Source: a virus. From it: a DNA stretch of 64,000 bases. The stretch covers positions 38,075 to 102,074 of the IMG/VR virus record IMGVR_UViG_3300021142_000013. The stretch is one strand, 5' to 3'. The position numbers and the translations under genes were made by a program. Shown piece after piece: positions 41,993 through 50,614 of the stretch. Below the pieces are notes generated by a model. The model saw only the letters and a list, made by a program, of their open reading frames with translations, searched no databases and was not told the DNA's origin. How positions within the stretch are numbered: position 1 is the first letter of the stretch; every line of letters begins with the position of its first letter.

Positions 41993-42317
41993 CTTTAATG
42001 TAATTAATTATTTTTTGTGTTTTTTCATCTATACAAAATTCACCTAATTCTGCAATTTCTTCAGTAGATAATTCTTCAAAAATATTAAACATTATAACAC
42101 CTCCACGTAAAAGAACATCCATAAATTCTCTCATTATAAGAGTTTTATCAGGTTTATGTAAAATATCTTTAGTGTGATACTTTACCAAAACTTCTTGTAA
42201 TTCTGATAATTCCTCTAGGAGTTTTAATAAATTATATTCTTTTGTGTTATGTTGTGATAAATATTCAAGCAGTAAATCATTCTTTTCAAGTAGTTTTTCT
42301 TTAGTTATCTTGTTCAT
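41967..42317 (-). CDS. MazG-like helical protein
   Basis: From the ATG at 42317 this is a 116-residue helical protein with NLLKLLEELSELQEVLVKYH and IMREFMDVLLRGGVIM. The first resembles the ExxE half of a MazG-type all-alpha NTP pyrophosphatase. The second (E-F-M-D) could be the ExxD half. If right, it is a third nucleotide-pool hydrolase besides mazG and the MazZ-HAD fusion. The match is weaker than for the gene at 37409. An earlier start at 42380 is possible but would overlap the upstream gene by 80 bases. Confidence 0.5.
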   Translation of the reverse strand: MNKITKEKLLEKNDLLLEYLSQHNTKEYNLLKLLEELSELQEVLVKYHTKDILHKPDKTLIMREFMDVLLRGGVIMFNIFEELSTEEIAELGEFCIDEKTQKIINYIKDGKYQGGC

Positions 42318-42999
42318 GTTCTTTTGTTTTGTATCTATAATATTCTTCATCTCTCCTAGGAGCATCCCATATTTCATCAACTTTATCTAAAATACTTCGT
42401 ATTTCTTTATAGCCTACTTCATCTAAAATAACTCCTTTGTTATCACAGGGAGTCAATTTCTTAGCAACCATGTTCTTTAAATTTGCAGATTTATACATAG
42501 CACCCCAAACAATAGATTCTGTTAGTTTACCATCTGATCCTTTTACATCTTTAGGAAATAATTTCTTATATATCTCGGAAAATTTAGAATATCTACCTGC
42601 TTTGAAATGATAATAATCTTCTTTCCATCTATCAGGAATCCTGAACACAAACATTATTAAATCAGCTTTATCTTCTTTGCCAACATTATAATCCAAGATT
42701 AAATGTTTTGCCAAAGGTTCTTTATAACGTATTACTTTAGTGAACTCAATCCATTCCCTTGAAAATACATCTGTTACTTTAAATAATACAAATAAAGGAC
42801 GTACCAAATCATGTTCATATTCTTTATCATCTAAATATGCATTTACAAAATATTTAGCGACAAGTCGTTCTCTAATATTTAACTCAATCATATTTAATAA
42901 GAAAAGGGAAGTTTTGTTATACTTTCCATTGAAACTAGATTCGTGTGGTTTCCATTTTTCTTGAATTATTTCATCTATGTCAATTTCATTTTTTGTCAT
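42301..42999 (-). CDS. Hypothetical protein, 232 residues
   Basis: I do not recognise this protein. It is a soluble, mostly helical sequence with many aromatic and charged residues (KWKPHESSFNGKYNKTSLFL, VFRIPDRWKEDYYHFKAGRY). It overlaps the nuclease gene by four bases. A helper of the nuclease or of recombination is possible from coupling alone. Confidence 0.5.
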   Translation of the reverse strand: MTKNEIDIDEIIQEKWKPHESSFNGKYNKTSLFLLNMIELNIRERLVAKYFVNAYLDDKEYEHDLVRPLFVLFKVTDVFSREWIEFTKVIRYKEPLAKHLILDYNVGKEDKADLIMFVFRIPDRWKEDYYHFKAGRYSKFSEIYKKLFPKDVKGSDGKLTESIVWGAMYKSANLKNMVAKKLTPCDNKGVILDEVGYKEIRSILDKVDEIWDAPRRDEEYYRYKTKEHEQDN

Positions 43000-44114
43000 C
43001 CGTTTAGTAAATTTACCATTAAAAATCCATTTTCATACATTTCTTTGGGTTTATCCCATTTATTATTAAAATAATGCCAAGCAATATCTTTCAATACACT
43101 TTTCCATCCTTTTTTGATTTTCATATTATGATCGTGCGTTTGAAATATACTGAATAAATATTCTCGATTTCCCTCAGAAGATAAAAGCAAATCATTCCAA
43201 TTATATTTGTATACATATGGAATTTTATCACTAATATCTATCACAATATTTATAGGAGGAATTACCTGATATCCACAATATTTTCCTTCACAATATATTG
43301 AAAGCCATTCTCTTAATAAATAATCATAAAAACTTAACTGATCGCAATAACCATATTGTTTAATACTTTTTATAAAATCATGTGCAGAATATGAACTTTT
43401 AAAATCAATTATCTGTACTGTTTTATTCTTATGATCAAATCTAACAATATCTAAAGCTCCCTTTAAAGGAATCTTCTTATCAACATCGTATTCAAAATCT
43501 ATGAATATTTCGTGTTGAAACAATAATAAATTATCTGCATTTTCAACAAAATAATCTTTTACTGTAGAATCTGTTCTGAGTATTTCACAAAGTTGTATTG
43601 CTTCCATATTCATTTGAGGAGAAATTATTTTTCTTCCTTGTGATTTACATAAGGAATTAAAATAATCTGTTCCTTGTTCTATCAATTTACTTATACGAGT
43701 TTCTGCTTTCCAGTTATTATTCCATCCTATTACATCTTCATTTTTATAATTATTTGCATAATATAATAATTTTTCATGTAAATCTTCTAAATTCTCTTTT
43801 ACAGGAATTTCTTCTGGTAGTTGTGAAGATAATTCCAACGCTTTTTGCATACTATCATAAACATTTTTTATAATAATCGCAACTGCTTTAGAAGGGAGTT
43901 TTTCTTCTCCAATGTAAAATCTATCATTTAATGTATCAGGAGAGAATAACATGGTATCTATCAAAGAACCCATTGTGAAATTATCTTCATTTTTATCTAA
44001 ATCTTGCTCTCCATCTATCCACAAAGCTTTCCACTTTTTTGGAGATTTTAACATAAATTGCTTTATTGCTGACTGACTGATCCCAAATCTACTTCTATAA
44101 TCATCTTTTTGCAT
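42996..44114 (-). CDS. PD-(D/E)XK nuclease (RecB/Cas4/lambda-exonuclease-like)
   Basis: The 372-residue protein has the nuclease core: LKGALDIVRFDHKNK (motif II Asp), TVQIIDFKSSYSA (the DxK pair) and GYCDQLSFYDYLLRE (the QxxxY helix). The N-terminal part SRFGISQSAIKQFMLKSPKKW resembles the entry segment of RecE/DUF3799-type exonucleases. Such enzymes resect double-stranded DNA ends to feed RecA or annealing proteins. Here it could work with the RecA-like, Sak4-like and SSB-like proteins. No Cys cluster for an iron-sulphur centre is seen. Confidence 0.8.
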   Translation of the reverse strand: MQKDDYRSRFGISQSAIKQFMLKSPKKWKALWIDGEQDLDKNEDNFTMGSLIDTMLFSPDTLNDRFYIGEEKLPSKAVAIIIKNVYDSMQKALELSSQLPEEIPVKENLEDLHEKLLYYANNYKNEDVIGWNNNWKAETRISKLIEQGTDYFNSLCKSQGRKIISPQMNMEAIQLCEILRTDSTVKDYFVENADNLLLFQHEIFIDFEYDVDKKIPLKGALDIVRFDHKNKTVQIIDFKSSYSAHDFIKSIKQYGYCDQLSFYDYLLREWLSIYCEGKYCGYQVIPPINIVIDISDKIPYVYKYNWNDLLLSSEGNREYLFSIFQTHDHNMKIKKGWKSVLKDIAWHYFNNKWDKPKEMYENGFLMVNLLNG

Positions 44115-44123
44115 ATATCCTGT

Positions 44124-44525
44124 CTATTTTTCTAATTCTAAATCGCGCCTGAAGAATCTAGAGAGCACGTTATCATTGTATGTATCTTTATTTAACACGT
44201 CATACTTAAATTGATAATAAACTTCAAAATATGTAAGTCCTTTTCTGGTTTTACACTTTTTTAAAATTTTCATTGAAAAGTTTTCTTTACCATATTTTTC
44301 AATATCTTCTTTTAATCTTTTGGAAGAACCCCAATAATCTTTCCATCCACTATCTACATACTCTATTTTATATTTTGGTTTTCTACCTTTTTTCGTGATT
44401 GCGTCTAATTCTTTTTTAGTTAATTTCTTTTTTATTCTATGCAGATACGCTTTTTTACCTATATATATCTGTTTAGTTAACTTATTAGTTATTAGATATA
44501 TATATCCATAGTATTTTTGTTCCAT
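44124..44525 (-). CDS. GIY-YIG endonuclease, SegE-like
   Basis: The 133-residue protein has YYGYIYLITNKLTKQIYIGK (GYI and YIG elements), then GWKDYWGSSKRLKEDIEKYG, ENFSMKILKKC and a Glu-containing helix (LTYFEVYYQFKYD). The pattern DYWGSSK ... NFSMKIL is typical of the SegE-like group of free-standing phage homing endonucleases. It lies 90 bases downstream of the intron-bearing amidoligase gene, and that intron has no reading frame of its own. A near-perfect hairpin precedes the start codon. Confidence 0.75.
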   Translation of the reverse strand: MEQKYYGYIYLITNKLTKQIYIGKKAYLHRIKKKLTKKELDAITKKGRKPKYKIEYVDSGWKDYWGSSKRLKEDIEKYGKENFSMKILKKCKTRKGLTYFEVYYQFKYDVLNKDTYNDNVLSRFFRRDLELEK

Positions 44526-44534
44526 AAATGTAAA

Positions 44535-44572
44535 GGTAAGAAATATTTAGCATAATACCAAATATTCTTACC
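44535..44572 (-). promoter_or_regulatory. Long hairpin before the SegE-like gene
   Basis: Minus strand: GGTAAGAATATTT, an 11-base loop, then AAATATTTCTTACC; 13 pairs with one bulged T. It ends 9 bases before the ATG at 44525 and has no T run after it. It is therefore more likely a translation-control or RNA-processing hairpin than a terminator. Confidence 0.5.
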
Positions 44573-44615
44573 TTCATTTATGAATTAACAACCAATCTAT
44601 AGTACTAAATCCAAA

Positions 44616-46369
44616 CTAAAACAATCTTGTAACTCCTTTATAAGTAAAAGAGTACTTTTTATCTTTTGTGAGATCGTGATTACTTACATAATCTCCTTCT
44701 TTAAAATCTCTTGCAAATATTCTGCATTTTTCTTCATAGTATGCGATTAAATATTCACTTAAAAACGAAGCTGTCTTATCTCCTTTAAAGAATTCTCTAT
44801 AATGATTTAGGACTCCTGTAAATGTTATTTTTTCAGGAGAAGTTATTATTTTTTGTTGATTATATTCTGTATATTTAATAATAGCTAAACACATAAATAA
44901 CCAATTAATCATCTTTTGAGGATTTAAAGTAGCTGAAGATAACCTTGATTCAGCAGTACCTCTTTCAGAAAATATCATGTTCTGATAATTCCACCAATAA
45001 TCATTGTGTTAACATATAGGCTTTTTATCCTACATTTCTATATATTTCTATATAGTTCAGACTATATCTTCACCTAAATAGGTGTTGGATGCTCGTGGTA
45101 ATTTCATAACCGTTCTGGTCGTTTATTACTAGTCGTTGAACCTGCTATCTATTCCTAGATAGGTCGGCTGCTGATTGGCATAGATTTCTCCTTAGCGTCC
45201 CAGCAATTCTTCCAATTTATAGTCGGCAGTATTGGAGTTTACCGACTTTTTCTATTCCATTTTTCTCTGATAGGATGCTTTTTTCTTTGACGATTGTAAT
45301 TTATATCTGCAGGAGCACCGTCAGATAAAAACTTAAATATATCTTCATATACTTCATTGACATATCCTTTATATCCTTCTTTAGATTTATCCTGAAGAGG
45401 GTATATATGTAAGCGATCAAGTTTTTGACAATAATTCTTATGTTTAATACCGTCAGGATTTGTCTTATAATAAGGAAACATTTTAAATACATCATCTTGT
45501 ATCTGATGGCAAAGAATATAAAGAGCTACCATATAACCTCTGTCTAAAGGAATATTTCCAAAATGTATATGATAAGAACAATTAATGTCTACATTACATC
45601 TTTTAGATAATTCCTCTGCAATAGTTACAATGTTTTGCAAACATTTTACTCCTCCCATAGGTACTGTAACCCATTCTGCGCCTCCTATAGAACCATCTCT
45701 ACAGGATACTACTCCGTGACGATATTGAAAATTATTACTACAGTTTCCTGCAGAAGTTTCAATTTCAATACCTATTGTAGTATCTCCAAGAATTTTTCCG
45801 TAAGGAATTACTTCTCGACTAATAGATAAAGGATAATTCTTATATGTTTTTTTCTTTTCTGCAAATTCTTCTACATTATCTTCAATATTGTATCCCTTAT
45901 GTTTGAAGTCTTTTTCCGCACGAATTGATTGAAATTTTTTAATATCCGCTTCAGACCATTCATCTTTATCATACCAAACACAATTTGAAATTTCTTCAAT
46001 ATAATTGTTTTCCAGAAGAATTTCTTTATTTATAGCAGTAAAGTTACCAAATTTCTTACTACGTCCTGCTACATTATTATAAACATTTGGAGTAAAGAAT
46101 TCAAAGATAGGTGTTTTATCTTTGAATCCTATAACTCCTTTTATTAATTGAGGGTTGTCTTGAATAACTTTCCATTCACGTAATTCATAGTCAAAAGCTA
46201 TTTTTCCTGAACATTTACGATACCACTTTCCGTTTATTTCAAAACAATCTTTATCAATTACATGATATGCATCTAATATATGTTTACAATTTATACGATA
46301 TTCCTTTTCACCAGTAACTGTTTTTACTACTTTTAATTTCAAGTTAGGATTATCACTATATAAAATCAT
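44616..46369 (-). CDS. Amidoligase (amidoligase_2 type) split by a group I intron
   Basis: The gene reads as two exons, 46369-45241 and 45001-44616, giving 504 residues after removal of 45240-45002. Exon 1 has GDTTIGIEIETSAGNCS, GGAEWVTVPMGG and NCSYHIHFGNIPLD, the ATP- and metal-site motifs of the glutamine-synthetase-like amidoligases. Exon 2 supplies the last core motif, SERGTAESRLSSATLNPQKM. Splicing restores KSR-Y-YWWNYQNM across Tyr377, whose codon is divided t|at. The family joins a carboxylate to an amine using ATP. It overlaps the class II amidotransferase gene (ATGA) and closes the amidoligase island. Unspliced mRNA gives a 376-residue truncated protein. Confidence 0.85.
45002..45240 (-). 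ncRNA. Group I intron (239 bases) in the amidoligase gene
   Basis: All four core elements are visible on the minus strand: P (AATTGCTGGGA), Q (AATCAGCAGCC), R (GGTTCAACGACTAG, 45142-45129) and S (GAAGATATAGTCTGAAC, 45071-45055). P1 forms between exon AGTCGGT plus one intron A and the intron segment TGCCGACT. It has the required U-G pair at the 5' splice site after base 45241. The intron ends in G at 45002. The exons then join in frame. It has no internal reading frame. Confidence 0.9.
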
Positions 46370-48441
46370 ACATTAACTGTTGTTTTTTTATTTAATTCTT
46401 CGATAAATTCTTTTAACGCGTCTTGATTTGCTTCAGAAATAGTTTCTAAACTCTTTTTGATATTATCTATTACTTTATACAAAGCATTTGCTACTTCTTG
46501 AGCTAAATCATTGTTTTCTAATCCTTGAAGATCATCTGCAACACTATTAATATCTTGTGTAAAAAGAACGGTATCTTCCATTAAAGCCTTAATTTCCATA
46601 ATTTGTTTTTCTTTTTTTTCAGTTAAATCTTCATGTTCAGTTAATGTTTTCTCTATTGTCTTTTCTTCTGTTTTAGCTCCTACTCTTATCCATTTAGCGA
46701 CATCTTCCAGAGAAGCATCTTTGTCAGATGAATTCTTAGAAATTTCAAAGAAATAATCTAAAGTTTCAAAGGTATCTCCTAATTGAGCACGAATTGAAAC
46801 TCCTGTAAGTACAGCTTTGTTGATAGAATTAAATAAAAATGCCTCTACTTCTTCTGTATCAGGATCTAATTCGCAAGTTCGTGTTAAATAATCTGCACAA
46901 TATTGTAAAAGTGCATTAAACTCATTTTTAGAAAATCCTCGTAAAGCAGTTTCAAATTTATCAAAAACAATATCAAAACCTATACCATCATCTTTAATAG
47001 ATGTTTTACAAGCAATATTACAAGAACCAACATTTTTTTGAATGTTAAAGGGAAGTTGCGATTGAAATGATTCATCTATATCCAAGGCTTTATCTCCACG
47101 AACGGAAGAAGTTATGCCTGTAAGATAACCATTACTTACAATATAAACCCGTGAACTGAATTTAAAATCAATATTCTTTTCATAAGGACGACCTGAAAGA
47201 TACCACATAAATCGTGTTTCAGGTGAAATTTCCAAAGATTCTGTAGGTAAATTTGTTACGGGATATATGGAATAATGGCTTATCAATACAGCAAAATTGG
47301 TTCTATTGGAAATCCAATGTCCTTTCGTTGCTTCTTTTGATAAGTATTGAAAATTATCCAAACTCTTAACCATAACTCCTGCGTAAAAGAAATATTGCTT
47401 TGCAGTAACATCTTTCATATCAGAAATTTCACCCCTATGTTTCAACCAGTAAGTGCCATTACAAAGGAGTCCTTTATAATAATATCTACCAAATCTAACA
47501 TATATACTATCTTTATCTGCTTTTTCAGGAATAGTTTCTTTCCATACCAGAGAAATCTTACTATTTTTCTCAAATACAGAAGCACTTTCAGAAGCGGATT
47601 TTATAATATTTTTTATAATATTATTGTTTATTCCCTGATTCTGGTAAGTAAATTCCAAATTAGCATCTTTTCTATTAATTTCCTTACGATATCCTGTGAT
47701 AACTCCATTAGTAACTCTAAATATCGTGTTGTATTCGAGAGTTTCAACTTTTTGGCGATTTTCGCGAATAGATTCTAAAGCAGATGCCATAGAACTAAAA
47801 TAGATACCTTCAGGCGTTTTCATATAGTGCATTGGTCTCTCCTCATAGAGTTCTCCTTTAGGAGTTTTACGCGTTGCACCATGATATAAATAAAGACTAT
47901 TAGGCTGTCCTTTTTTAGTCCAAACTAATGCTGCAGCACCCTTATACTTTTCAAGGATTTCCACGCCTACTTTGTCTATTAACATTCCTAAAGCTTTACT
48001 ATCTACATGTATTTTAATGTGATCTATATCATTTACTCTACATAATTCCCATATGTTTTCAATACGTCCGTTATGTACAATAATCATGTCATTTTTTTCA
48101 TCACCACTTACACTTTTGATGTAAAATGGATGATTATTTTCAACAGTCTGTGCTCCATGAGTAGCTTGCCTTGCGTGGCATATCATCAAATTACCTTTTG
48201 TTATATCTATTAAAGGTAATTCGTAATTTGCAATATAACTACTAAAGAGTCTAGTGTCTAATTTAACTTCTGTATCATTATGTCCTTTGTAAATACTCCC
48301 GTTTACAAAAAATCCACAACCATGTTCGCCTCTACTCTGATTATAAAGACCAAGAATCGCAATCTTCATTCTAATCATGTTTAATTGGACAGGTGTAGGA
48401 GCTTTTATTGCAGAAATACCCCAAATACCACAAAATGTCAT
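46366..48441 (-). CDS. Class II glutamine amidotransferase (Ntn-type) with long C-terminal region
   Basis: From the ATG at 48441 the protein has 691 residues. Its start MTFCGIWGISA carries the class II nucleophile Cys4. It also has HARQATHGAQTVENNHPF (substrate Arg/His region), IVHNGRIENIWEL and HVDSKALGML, all expected for glutaminase sites that release ammonia from glutamine. The C-terminal 450 residues have no synthase domain I recognise and end in coiled coils. Three residues must be removed to expose the Cys. An alternative start at 48510, 4 bases after the upstream gene, would add a hydrophobic leader (LLVQLLFSFIF). It probably feeds ammonia, or transfers glutamyl groups, for the amidoligases encoded around it. 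Confidence 0.8.
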   Translation of the reverse strand: MTFCGIWGISAIKAPTPVQLNMIRMKIAILGLYNQSRGEHGCGFFVNGSIYKGHNDTEVKLDTRLFSSYIANYELPLIDITKGNLMICHARQATHGAQTVENNHPFYIKSVSGDEKNDMIIVHNGRIENIWELCRVNDIDHIKIHVDSKALGMLIDKVGVEILEKYKGAAALVWTKKGQPNSLYLYHGATRKTPKGELYEERPMHYMKTPEGIYFSSMASALESIRENRQKVETLEYNTIFRVTNGVITGYRKEINRKDANLEFTYQNQGINNNIIKNIIKSASESASVFEKNSKISLVWKETIPEKADKDSIYVRFGRYYYKGLLCNGTYWLKHRGEISDMKDVTAKQYFFYAGVMVKSLDNFQYLSKEATKGHWISNRTNFAVLISHYSIYPVTNLPTESLEISPETRFMWYLSGRPYEKNIDFKFSSRVYIVSNGYLTGITSSVRGDKALDIDESFQSQLPFNIQKNVGSCNIACKTSIKDDGIGFDIVFDKFETALRGFSKNEFNALLQYCADYLTRTCELDPDTEEVEAFLFNSINKAVLTGVSIRAQLGDTFETLDYFFEISKNSSDKDASLEDVAKWIRVGAKTEEKTIEKTLTEHEDLTEKKEKQIMEIKALMEDTVLFTQDINSVADDLQGLENNDLAQEVANALYKVIDNIKKSLETISEANQDALKEFIEELNKKTTVNV

Positions 48442-48514
48442 ACTATGATCTCGTTTAAATATAAACGAAAATAGTAGTTGAACTAATAAATAGATTGTTA
48501 TTATTGTCATTGTT

Positions 48515-49339
48515 TTAGTTTTTTTCTAAGAATTTTAGTTTAGCAATTTTTGGTACTTCTTCAATATATTTCTGTAAAGTGATAACTCCCATTGATGGAG
48601 CAGATGCGCTTTCTATAACAATCCACTCTGGATTTTCTCGTTTACGATTCTTTTTATCCTGAGCAGATTGTACTCGAACATCAAATGCAGCTATGTCAAG
48701 ACCTAAATGTTGAAGAGCATCTACACAATCTTTAACAATAGAATCCCAATTAACAGGCTTATTGAACTCCTCATTGTTTTCAAGAATCCATACACAATTA
48801 TCATCATGTCTTTGCCATTTGTTTTTTTCAGGAGCATCTCTTTTCAACATTTTTCTACAAGTATAGAAACATCCATTTTTAGTTACATGTAGACGATATT
48901 CTCTTGTATAAGAGTAATATTTTTCTAATATGTAATTGGAATTATTTTTCCCTTGTATAGTTATATTAAATTCTTCAAGATTATCACAGAGATAATTACC
49001 TGTACCTCTAGATCCTAATACATGTTTAATAACTATAGGAAAAGGTAACTCTTTTGTTGCGATTTCTTGTTTCGTTTCAGCATCAATGATAATCCCTTTA
49101 TCAAAATAAAACCATTTAGCTGTTTTGATATTCCCTTTATTGAAACATTCCTTCATCAAATGTTTATTTGATGAGTTTTTAACCCCTTCTACGCTATTTA
49201 TTTGTATATATCTAGGATCTACTATCTCTGTAGTGCTACCTAGCCTTAAAACGCTTCTAAATGGCAATAATGGTAGTAAATTTCTCAGTTCTTGATGGCT
49301 GGGATGCCTCGACCTCAATCTTGTTCTAAAGAGTTTCAT
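48515..49339 (-). CDS. ATP-grasp ligase of the amidoligase island
   Basis: The 274-residue protein has the ATP-grasp core: LPFPIVIKHVLGSRGTGNYL (ATP-binding Lys and flexible loop), NYILEKYYSYTREYRLHV (hinge Glu and Arg), DIAAFDVRVQS and EWIVIESASAPSM (metal-binding Asp/Glu). N-terminal RSVLRLGSTTEI is like the R-x-G-S-T entry of phage ATP-grasp proteins. Such enzymes make an acyl phosphate and couple it to an amine (RimK, D-Ala-D-Ala ligase type). It overlaps the class I amidotransferase gene by 14 bases. Together with the amidoligases it suggests successive additions to one product. Confidence 0.8.
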   Translation of the reverse strand: MKLFRTRLRSRHPSHQELRNLLPLLPFRSVLRLGSTTEIVDPRYIQINSVEGVKNSSNKHLMKECFNKGNIKTAKWFYFDKGIIIDAETKQEIATKELPFPIVIKHVLGSRGTGNYLCDNLEEFNITIQGKNNSNYILEKYYSYTREYRLHVTKNGCFYTCRKMLKRDAPEKNKWQRHDDNCVWILENNEEFNKPVNWDSIVKDCVDALQHLGLDIAAFDVRVQSAQDKKNRKRENPEWIVIESASAPSMGVITLQKYIEEVPKIAKLKFLEKN

Positions 49340-49940
49340 CTAATAGTTTATTTAATAAGTTTTGGAAATATTTAACAGTTTCATGATTCTCAGGCATATA
49401 TTCAGGATGAGGTTGTATACCTAATGCTTTTATTTTAGGATAATATACTACTTCGCACTCTAATGGCGGATTCATTTCTTCCTCATTACCGCCTTCATGA
49501 TAAGGAGAGATATCTTTTGTCCATCCAAGAATTTTATAATCTGTTTTAGGTAAATTAAACGGATATTGTGCCTGATGATGAGTAGATGTTACCATTAACT
49601 CCTTACCATCATACGTTTTCATTTTATGATTACCTGGATTATATTGATGTTGAACGAGTTTTCCTCCTGCAAGTATCGAAGAAATGAATTGTGATCCCCT
49701 ACATACACCGCATATGGGTATACCTAAATTAATTGCTTTTTCAGCTTCTTGTTTTTCTTCAACATCGCGCTGTTTATTATTTCCTGTACGAGGATGTTTT
49801 TTTTCACCATACATTGAAGGGCTTACGTCTTCGCCGCCTGTGAGAACTACAAGATTAGCTTTTTCCATTTTATTGGTTATTTCTCCTTGCATCCAGTTGG
49901 CATATCCTTTAGAGCCACCTATGACATAGATTTTTCGCAT
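49326..49940 (-). CDS. Class I glutamine amidotransferase / gamma-glutamyl hydrolase (peptidase C26-like)
   Basis: The 204-residue protein has the triad of the family: nucleophile Cys in IPICGVCRGSQFISSIL, and His/Glu in LGIQPHPEYMPEN. VVLTGGEDVSPSMYG near the start and TSTHHQAQYPFN fit gamma-glutamyl-GABA hydrolase (PuuD) and C26 peptidases better than synthase-linked domains. The reaction would be cleavage of a gamma-glutamyl amide, or ammonia release. In the island it could trim or recycle the ligated product. Overlaps with genes on both sides show tight coupling. Confidence 0.8.
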   Translation of the reverse strand: MRKIYVIGGSKGYANWMQGEITNKMEKANLVVLTGGEDVSPSMYGEKKHPRTGNNKQRDVEEKQEAEKAINLGIPICGVCRGSQFISSILAGGKLVQHQYNPGNHKMKTYDGKELMVTSTHHQAQYPFNLPKTDYKILGWTKDISPYHEGGNEEEMNPPLECEVVYYPKIKALGIQPHPEYMPENHETVKYFQNLLNKLLDETL

Positions 49941-50614
49941 TCTATTATTTTTAAGTAGTTATTTAATAATTCTTCTTTAGTCTTACTATCCTTTAGAGCT
50001 TTTTCTAGTTTTGTATTTGCAGGATAAGTTTCATACATATCTTTTAGCTTTACAATACCGAAGTTCTTTTTTAAATATGCATTCACTAAAGTACCCTCTG
50101 GTGTATCAGAATTCAAAATGTATTTTAAGTATTCTTCATGATTTACAAATCGTACTAATACATGCGCAGGACGAAAAGAATGCATCTGATCACATACATA
50201 TGTACATAAAACAAATATATTCCATAATTCAGATATCTCAACAACATCTTTTGAGAATTTTAAGAACGCTTTTACAATTAAATAGAAATCTCCCTCATAG
50301 ACATAACGAATACTATTAATAAGTATCTTACCTACTAAATAAGAGTTTTCACTAACAATTATATCCACGATCCATTTTTCTTTTGTATTTTCATATGTGA
50401 ATATGAAACCTAATTTTTTCAAAAGAGAAAAATATCTTATTACTTGATTTTCACTTAATCCGTCGTACCAATCTTTAACAATATATATTTTAATCGATTT
50501 AACTTTGGATAATTCACAATAAATGTGTGAAAAACAAGAACTTCTGTCAATTTTTACTTCCTTGTCTGTATTTGTTATATAATCGTAGGTTACTATTTGA
50601 TTACAATATTTCAT
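49919..50614 (-). CDS. Unknown protein of the amidoligase island, paralogue A
   Basis: This 231-residue protein of unknown family is clearly related to the next gene upstream. Shared marks are IKIYIVKDWYDGLSENQV against VQVFFVKKWSNALTEEEI, LKKLGFIFTYENTKEKWI against LKKMKFKFTYRNTEEEWI, and LVGKILINSIRYVYE against LVNKILLNCFRFLYA. It is soluble, mixed alpha/beta, with no catalytic motif I know. It may be the substrate carrier, a structural partner or the acceptor of the ligases. It overlaps the class I amidotransferase gene by 22 bases. Confidence 0.6.
   Translation of the reverse strand: MKYCNQIVTYDYITNTDKEVKIDRSSCFSHIYCELSKVKSIKIYIVKDWYDGLSENQVIRYFSLLKKLGFIFTYENTKEKWIVDIIVSENSYLVGKILINSIRYVYEGDFYLIVKAFLKFSKDVVEISELWNIFVLCTYVCDQMHSFRPAHVLVRFVNHEEYLKYILNSDTPEGTLVNAYLKKNFGIVKLKDMYETYPANTKLEKALKDSKTKEELLNNYLKIIECEKSMS

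Noticed and set aside
36073-44114. Unknown small genes as a defence or toxin-antitoxin island
   Set aside because: No toxin or antitoxin motif is seen and the genes are tightly coupled to recombination and nucleotide genes.
44616-44978. A separate 120-residue gene beginning MIFSERGTAES
   Set aside because: The sequence before the ATG continues the amidoligase (YWWNYQN) back to the intron border, and the motif belongs to the family core; it is exon 2.
45055-45200. tRNA-like folding between 45055 and 45200
   Set aside because: There is no acceptor stem, TTCRA loop or anticodon arm in register; the paired segments are the group I core.
47347-47778. Plus-strand 143-residue open frame opposite the class II amidotransferase
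   Set aside because: It lies opposite a conserved enzyme, has shadow composition (Ile/Phe/Ser-rich), and there is no promoter or neighbour on that strand.
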